Below the pieces are notes generated by a model. It had not been told where the DNA came from. It ran no database searches and worked only from the letters and a program-made list of their open reading frames with translations. A stretch of 9,635 nt of DNA from positions 1-9,635 of the forward strand of contig CAYMWF010000135.1 in assembly GCA_964394085.1 (NCBI GenBank), read 5' to 3'. This document shows positions 7,062 to 9,635 of this stretch, one piece after another; position 1 is the stretch's first letter; every line of letters begins with the position of its first letter. This DNA comes from CAYMWF01 sp964394085 [NCBI: uncultured Gemmatimonadota bacterium]. Its GTDB lineage: Bacteria > GCA-2686955 > CAYMWF01. Made by a program: the position numbers and the translations under genes.

Positions 7062-7337
7062 TCAACCTCCTCCTACGGGCGGGAAAATGGCGACCTTATC
7101 ATCATTGTCGAGTCGTGTATCCAGGTTCCGGAGAAAATGAATATTCGTTCCGTTGACCAGTATGATTACGCCGTTTTTCAACTCTCCGTCACTGTTCAGA
7201 ATGGCTTTACCGAACCGTTCACCGAGATGGGCTTCGAGATTCTTTAAAAGTGCGCGTATATCGCGTGGAGCGGTCATCTCCATACTTTTATGACCGGCCA
7301 GAAGACGTAAGTTCGCAAAGAAATCGACGCGTATCAT
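7062..7337 (-). CDS. MoaD/ThiS-family ubiquitin-like sulfur carrier protein
   Basis: This 91-residue protein begins IRVDFFANLRLLAG, typical of the first strand and helix of MoaD, and ends DKVAIFPPVGGG, the exposed Gly-Gly tail that an E1-like enzyme adenylates and thiocarboxylates. In molybdopterin synthesis MoaD donates sulfur to MoaE; longer MoaD-like proteins of about 90 residues also serve tungsten cofactor synthesis or other sulfur-transfer systems. The tail has three glycines (89-91), so either the last is removed or a Gly-Gly-Gly end is used. No moaE, moeB or other cofactor gene is in the window, so the pathway cannot be decided. ATG at 7337 has only a poor ribosome binding site, and a strong hairpin lies 14 nt upstream on the leader side. 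It is 74 bp downstream of sfsA in the same direction. Confidence 0.85.
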   Translation of the reverse strand: MIRVDFFANLRLLAGHKSMEMTAPRDIRALLKNLEAHLGERFGKAILNSDGELKNGVIILVNGTNIHFLRNLDTRLDNDDKVAIFPPVGGG

Positions 7338-7350
7338 AATTGTTTCGGAC

Positions 7351-7378
7351 CAGGATGGTTCACCCGTCCTCCATCCTG
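7351..7378 (-). repeat. 8-bp hairpin in the leader of the moaD-like gene
   Basis: CAGGATGG (7351-7358) and CCATCCTG (7371-7378) are perfectly complementary with a 12-nt loop, between sfsA and the moaD-like gene on the minus strand. It ends 13 nt before the moaD start codon. There is no T-tract in either direction. It may be a weak sfsA terminator, a processing site, or a structure near the start site affecting translation. Confidence 0.5.
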
Positions 7379-7411
7379 TAATCGATGTCCGGGCTCTTCT
7401 GCCGTACTCCG

Positions 7412-8110
7412 TTAAAGCAGCTCAACCGGGATTCGTCTGCTCATGGTCACGGCTGCAGTCGTGGTTTCAGTTAAGTAGGCAAGGGGTTTTACCCCTGCAG
7501 CGGAAACCGTTCTCAGCAGTTTTCCATATTCAGGATCAACATGGTCCGCCGGAATGAAAAATTCGGCTTCCGGTCTCTGCACCAGGAAAAAGATCACGGA
7601 TCCGTACCCTTCATCCAGCGCAGCCTCCAATCCCTCCAGGTGCTTTTTTCCCCTTTCCGTAGGCGCATCGGGAAAACAGGCCCCTTTCCCGCACATCATG
7701 GTCACATTTTTAACCTCGACGAGAATGCTGTCCTGAATACGTTCACCTTCGAGAAGAAAGTCGAACCGGCTGTTTCCATGCTTGAATTCAGGTCTGACCC
7801 GGTATCCGGCCAGTTCCGAGACCGTTCCATTCCGCAGGCTTTCCTCGACCACTCTGTTCGCGCGATGGGTATTTATATCGACCCATGCTCCGTTGACCTG
7901 CAGCAGTTCAAGGGTGAACTTGAGTTTCCGGGCCGGATTTCCCGCGGGAGAAATGAGAGCCCGGCTACCGGGTATGGCGCATTGAGTCAGCCGTCCCGTG
8001 TTCGGTGTATGGGCGGTCACGATGCTGTCGTCCTCAAGGATTATATCCGCCATGAACCGTTTGTATCTTTTTATCAGGCGTCCTTCTATCATACCGGATG
8101 GAAGTTTCAT
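7412..8110 (-). CDS. sfsA: SfsA family protein (sugar fermentation stimulation protein homologue)
   Basis: The 232-residue protein matches SfsA over its whole length (E. coli SfsA is 234). Signature segments are RLIKRYKRFMADI (11-23), AHTPNTGRL (33-41), NRVVEE (85-90), SRFDFLL (114-120), LVEVKNVT (130-137), FPDAPTERGKKHLEGL (146-161) and PADHVDPEYGKLL (187-199). SfsA was described in E. coli as a DNA-binding protein linked to maltose metabolism, but its biochemical role is not settled. The D117 with E132-x-K134 arrangement resembles the PD-(D/E)XK nuclease core, which suggests a nucleic-acid-acting enzyme (inference). The ATG at 8110 is chosen over 8158 because GAGAGG lies just upstream and it gives the family length; the longer form adds 16 residues without homology. 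It is divergent from the PerR-type gene and may share its intergenic control region. Confidence 0.94.
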   Translation of the reverse strand: MKLPSGMIEGRLIKRYKRFMADIILEDDSIVTAHTPNTGRLTQCAIPGSRALISPAGNPARKLKFTLELLQVNGAWVDINTHRANRVVEESLRNGTVSELAGYRVRPEFKHGNSRFDFLLEGERIQDSILVEVKNVTMMCGKGACFPDAPTERGKKHLEGLEAALDEGYGSVIFFLVQRPEAEFFIPADHVDPEYGKLLRTVSAAGVKPLAYLTETTTAAVTMSRRIPVELL

Positions 8111-8224
8111 TTTGCCTCTCGATTTCAAACCGCATTGAATATGCAGGTTTACAGACATTGTAGCCCGCTGGCTCCCGGTCCGCAGTATGAATATCGTTAA
8201 TCCTGAAAAAAAATAATATTCCTC

Positions 8225-8252
8225 TTGACAAAAAGCCCTGGTTAATAATAAT
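8225..8252 (+). promoter_or_regulatory. Sigma-70 promoter of the perR-type gene
   Basis: A perfect -35 TTGACA (8225-8230) is followed after 16 bp by AATAAT (8247-8252), 5 of 6 matches to the -10 consensus. It lies 33 bp upstream of the GTG start and its -10 overlaps the Fur/PerR-like operator. Confidence 0.7.
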
Positions 8253-8263
8253 AACTATTATCA
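8249..8263. promoter_or_regulatory. Fur/PerR-type operator (7-1-7 box)
   Basis: TAATAACTATTATCA read on the minus strand is TGATAAT-A-GTTATTA, differing from the 7-1-7 Fur-box consensus TGATAAT-N-ATTATCA at two positions. Its perfect core is ATAATA-AC-TATTAT (8248-8261). It covers the -10 and start region of the adjacent promoter, as expected for repression by the regulator encoded immediately downstream. Confidence 0.7.
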
Positions 8264-8285
8264 ATCAGTAACCGGGGGTGAAAAA

Positions 8286-8678
8286 GTGGCAGAGGAAAAA
8301 ATAATGAGAATGACGGACCAGAGAAGAACCATCCTTCAATGTCTCAGGGAAGTAAACAGCCATCCAGCCGCTGACCAGGTATACGATATGGTAAGAAAGA
8401 CCTTGCCCCGAATCAGCCTTGCGACCGTCTACCGCAATCTCGAATCGATGGCCGGTAGCGGAGTTATCTTGAAACTCGAAACCTTCGGAACGAAAAAACG
8501 TTTCGACGGCGCGACGAATAAACACTATCATATTTACTGTGTAGAATGCGGGAGGCTGGATGATGTATCCATGGAGTTGCTGGACAATATTGAAAGCGAC
8601 CTGCAATCCGTTGTCGATTACGAGGTGACGGGGCACAGCATCGAATTTGAAGGAATCTGCCCGGATTGCCGGGAATAA
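8286..8678 (+). CDS. perR: Fur-family peroxide regulator, PerR-type
   Basis: The 130-residue protein has an N-terminal winged helix (MTDQRRTILQCL to ISLATVYRNLESM, about 9-55) and a C-terminal dimerisation/metal domain. Ligands correspond to B. subtilis PerR at a constant offset of 11: His26 (37), Asp74 (85), His80 (91), His82 (93), Asp93 (104), and zinc cysteines 85, 88, 125, 128 (96, 99, 136, 139). Asp at the 104 position is the PerR choice; Fur has Glu. PerR represses oxidative defence genes until peroxide oxidises the iron-ligating histidines. GTG at 8286 has GGGGGTG 7 nt away; ATG at 8304 with AGAGGA 7 nt upstream is an equal alternative, giving a protein starting MRMTDQRR. It leads the cluster with the winged-helix and desulfoferrodoxin genes and has an operator over its own promoter. 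Specificity is inferred from residues, not shown. Confidence 0.9.
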   Translation: MAEEKIMRMTDQRRTILQCLREVNSHPAADQVYDMVRKTLPRISLATVYRNLESMAGSGVILKLETFGTKKRFDGATNKHYHIYCVECGRLDDVSMELLDNIESDLQSVVDYEVTGHSIEFEGICPDCRE

Positions 8679-8767
8679 CCACGGACTTTCTTTTCAAATA
8701 ACTTGAGCGTCCGGAATCGGGGCGTTGGAATAGAGAAACATGAAAACGCAATCGAAGGGAGATGAAA

Positions 8768-8983
8768 ATGAGCACGATCGATCAGGACCAGAAACAGATC
8801 CTGGCAACGATGCAAACGCTGGAGAAACCCGCCGGGAACAAGGAGATAGCCGGGATAGCCGGGCTGGATCCCAAAATAATGAGCAAAAACATGAAGAAGC
8901 TCAAGGATCTCGGATTGATAAACAGCCCGATCAGATGCAAGTATTCAATCACGGATGAAGGTAAGATGGAGTTGAGCAAATAG
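8768..8983 (+). CDS. Small winged-helix DNA-binding protein
   Basis: This 71-residue protein is predicted to be one small helix-turn-helix with a wing. Helix 1 is about residues 6-17, then NKEIAGIAGL (24-33) as helix 2, DPKIMSKNMKKLKDLGLI (34-51) as the recognition helix region, and RCKYSITDEGKMEL (56-69) as the wing. It lacks any separate sensor domain. Its only cysteine, Cys57, sits in SPIRCKY at the wing, a position where a redox or metal signal could act (inference). ATG at 8768 is preferred over 8762 because AAGGGAG ends 6 nt before it, whereas for 8762 the site would be too close. Similar tiny winged-helix genes sit beside rubredoxin, rubrerythrin or desulfoferrodoxin genes in anaerobes, to my recollection. 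It is 89 bp after the perR-type gene and 53 bp before desulfoferrodoxin. The precise family is not certain. Confidence 0.8.
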   Translation: MSTIDQDQKQILATMQTLEKPAGNKEIAGIAGLDPKIMSKNMKKLKDLGLINSPIRCKYSITDEGKMELSK

Positions 8984-8996
8984 CATGCTCGAAAGA

Positions 8997-9022
8997 CTGA
9001 TTAAGAGATCAGAGGTAATCAG
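8997..9022 (+). promoter_or_regulatory. Alternative hairpins next to the desulfoferrodoxin ribosome binding site
   Basis: CTGATTA (8997-9003) can pair with TAATCAG (9016-9022), whose last base lies only 1 nt before the AAGGAG site at 9024-9029. The same CTGAT can instead pair with ATCAG at 9008-9012. The two hairpins are mutually exclusive. This may be a DNA operator or a translational switch; only the complementarity is observed. Confidence 0.4.
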
Positions 9023-9036
9023 GAAGGAGAAGAGCT

Positions 9037-9402
9037 ATGGTTTCGAGACTGGAAGTGTACAAGTGCGAAGCCTGCGGTAATATCGTGGAAATCCTCCACG
9101 GGGGAATGGGAAAGCTCGTCTGCTGCAACAGACCGATGGAGCTTCTGAATGAGAACAGCGTGGATGCGGCGGTCGAGAAACATGTTCCGGTGAAGGAGGG
9201 AAGTTCCATCAAGGTAGGCAGCGTCCCTCACCCGATGACGGAGGACCATTACATAGAATGGATTGAAAACGTCTCGGAGGATGGGAACAGGATCTGCAGG
9301 AAATATCTGCAGCCGGGCTCGGAACCCGGTGCTTCTTTCGACGGGGGCGAGGAGGGTTACGCCCGGGGATATTGTAATCTCCACGGCCTCTGGAAGAGCT
9401 GA
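9037..9402 (+). CDS. dfx: Desulfoferrodoxin (two-iron superoxide reductase)
   Basis: The 121-residue cytoplasmic enzyme reduces superoxide to hydrogen peroxide without producing oxygen, using electrons usually from rubredoxin; anaerobes use it in place of superoxide dismutase. The N-terminal desulforedoxin domain has all four cysteines of iron centre I: Cys10, Cys13, Cys29 and Cys30. The C-terminal catalytic domain has Glu47 and the Fe(His)4Cys ligands of centre II: His49, His65, His71, Cys113 and His116 (CNLHG). It is therefore complete and of the 2Fe class, not the short 1Fe neelaredoxin. Length fits the family (about 125). AAGGAG at 9024-9029, 7 nt before the ATG, is a strong ribosome binding site and fixes the start. 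It is the third gene after the PerR-type and winged-helix genes and is probably induced with them. No rubredoxin or rubrerythrin gene is visible in the window. Confidence 0.97.
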   Translation: MVSRLEVYKCEACGNIVEILHGGMGKLVCCNRPMELLNENSVDAAVEKHVPVKEGSSIKVGSVPHPMTEDHYIEWIENVSEDGNRICRKYLQPGSEPGASFDGGEEGYARGYCNLHGLWKS

Positions 9403-9438
9403 ACCTGAAAAGAAATCATCGGAACCGACACGACTTCT

Positions 9439-9488
9439 AAATAATCGACTGCTGAAAATGACAGGCCGTCGATTATTTGTTATTCTTT
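9439..9488 (+). terminator. Probable terminator of the perR-wHTH-dfx cluster
   Basis: AAATAATCGAC (9439-9449) pairs perfectly over 11 bp with GTCGATTATTT (9468-9478), closing an 18-nt loop, and is followed by GTTATTCTTT. It starts 36 nt after the dfx stop and lies before the next gene. The stem is AT-rich and the loop long for an intrinsic terminator, but stem length, tail and position agree. Confidence 0.65.
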
Positions 9489-9521
9489 ACAGCAGACAAG
9501 ACCTTGTATATGGAGGTTCCA

Positions 9522-9635
9522 ATGAATTCGCGAAGCAAATTCTTCCGGTTTTCCCTGGTGATTTTCCTGCTGGCCGTTTTTTCGGCTCGACTTCCCGCTT
9601 ACAACCCGGATGGTAAACCGGGCCGGCCGGCCGGC
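9522..9635 (+). CDS. Exported protein, N-terminus only (3' partial)
   Basis: ATG at 9522 follows GGAGG (9512-9516) by 5 nt and the frame stays open for 38 codons to the window edge. The first 26 residues form a Sec-type signal peptide: basic start (NSRSKFFR, residues 2-9), hydrophobic core FSLVIFLLAVF (10-20), and a possible cleavage after LPA (24-26). The visible mature part, beginning YNPDGKPGRP, is too short to identify. A start methionine, good ribosome site and signal peptide together support a real gene. The window ends in a GGCC/CCGG run inside this gene. Function unknown. Confidence 0.72.
   Translation, partial: MNSRSKFFRFSLVIFLLAVFSARLPAYNPDGKPGRPAG

Noticed and set aside
7541-8200. 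Plus-strand 219-residue open frame opposite sfsA
   Set aside because: It is antisense to a clear, full-length SfsA and its translation shows no recognisable motif.
8679-8767. Separate promoter (TTGAGC/TGGAAT) between the perR-type and winged-helix genes
   Set aside because: The -10 match is poor and no operator is visible; read-through from the perR promoter is the simpler explanation.
8740-8958. 72-residue frame overlapping the winged-helix gene in another phase
   Set aside because: Its translation is low-complexity (Glu, Gln, Asn, Arg rich) and lacks a ribosome site, whereas the other phase gives a coherent winged helix.
9486-9512. TTTACA/TATATG as a promoter for the last gene
   Set aside because: Spacing is 15 bp, and transcription would start after the GGAGG ribosome site, so the pair does not make sense as the promoter of this gene.

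Overview
This is a bacterial chromosomal window of moderate GC content (roughly 50-55% by eye). It carries eight clear genes plus a partial gene at the right edge, with no tRNA, rRNA, CRISPR array or transposase. A two-iron desulfoferrodoxin encoded with a PerR-type regulator points to an anaerobe or microaerophile that occasionally meets oxygen. The repeat lipoprotein, the propeller receptor and the cysteine-rich PAS hybrid kinase are styles I associate with delta-proteobacteria-like or FCB-group environmental bacteria. That placement is inference; nothing here fixes the phylum.

Left part (1-4230). A large membrane sensor enters from the left edge. It has an N-terminal beta-propeller, a Y_Y_Y-type domain, one membrane helix, a short coiled coil and a C-terminal CxxC/HGxCxxC module where a kinase would normally be. 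It converges, 20 bp apart, on a minus-strand lipoprotein made of seven 52-residue repeats, which looks like a complete seven-bladed propeller closed by its own N-terminus. The 268 bp upstream of the lipoprotein separate it from a divergent gene and hold several dyad symmetries and candidate promoters.

Middle part (4231-7009). A thioredoxin-linked arsenate reductase (no other ars gene nearby) is followed by a 208 bp gap rich in inverted repeats, then by a PAS-PAS-HisKA-HATPase-REC hybrid histidine kinase whose second PAS domain carries a C-x12-CxxCP cysteine cluster.

Right part (7062-9635). On the minus strand lie sfsA and a MoaD-like ubiquitin-fold protein, converging on the kinase. Divergent from sfsA is a compact oxidative-stress locus: a PerR-type regulator, a 71-residue winged-helix protein with a single cysteine, and desulfoferrodoxin (superoxide reductase), probably ended by an 11-bp-stem hairpin. 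The regulator's promoter (TTGACA / AATAAT) overlaps a near-perfect 7-1-7 Fur/PerR box, so negative autoregulation and peroxide induction of the whole set are likely. All five PerR metal ligands and four zinc cysteines fall at one constant offset from B. subtilis PerR numbering. A new gene with a signal peptide begins at 9522 and runs off the window.
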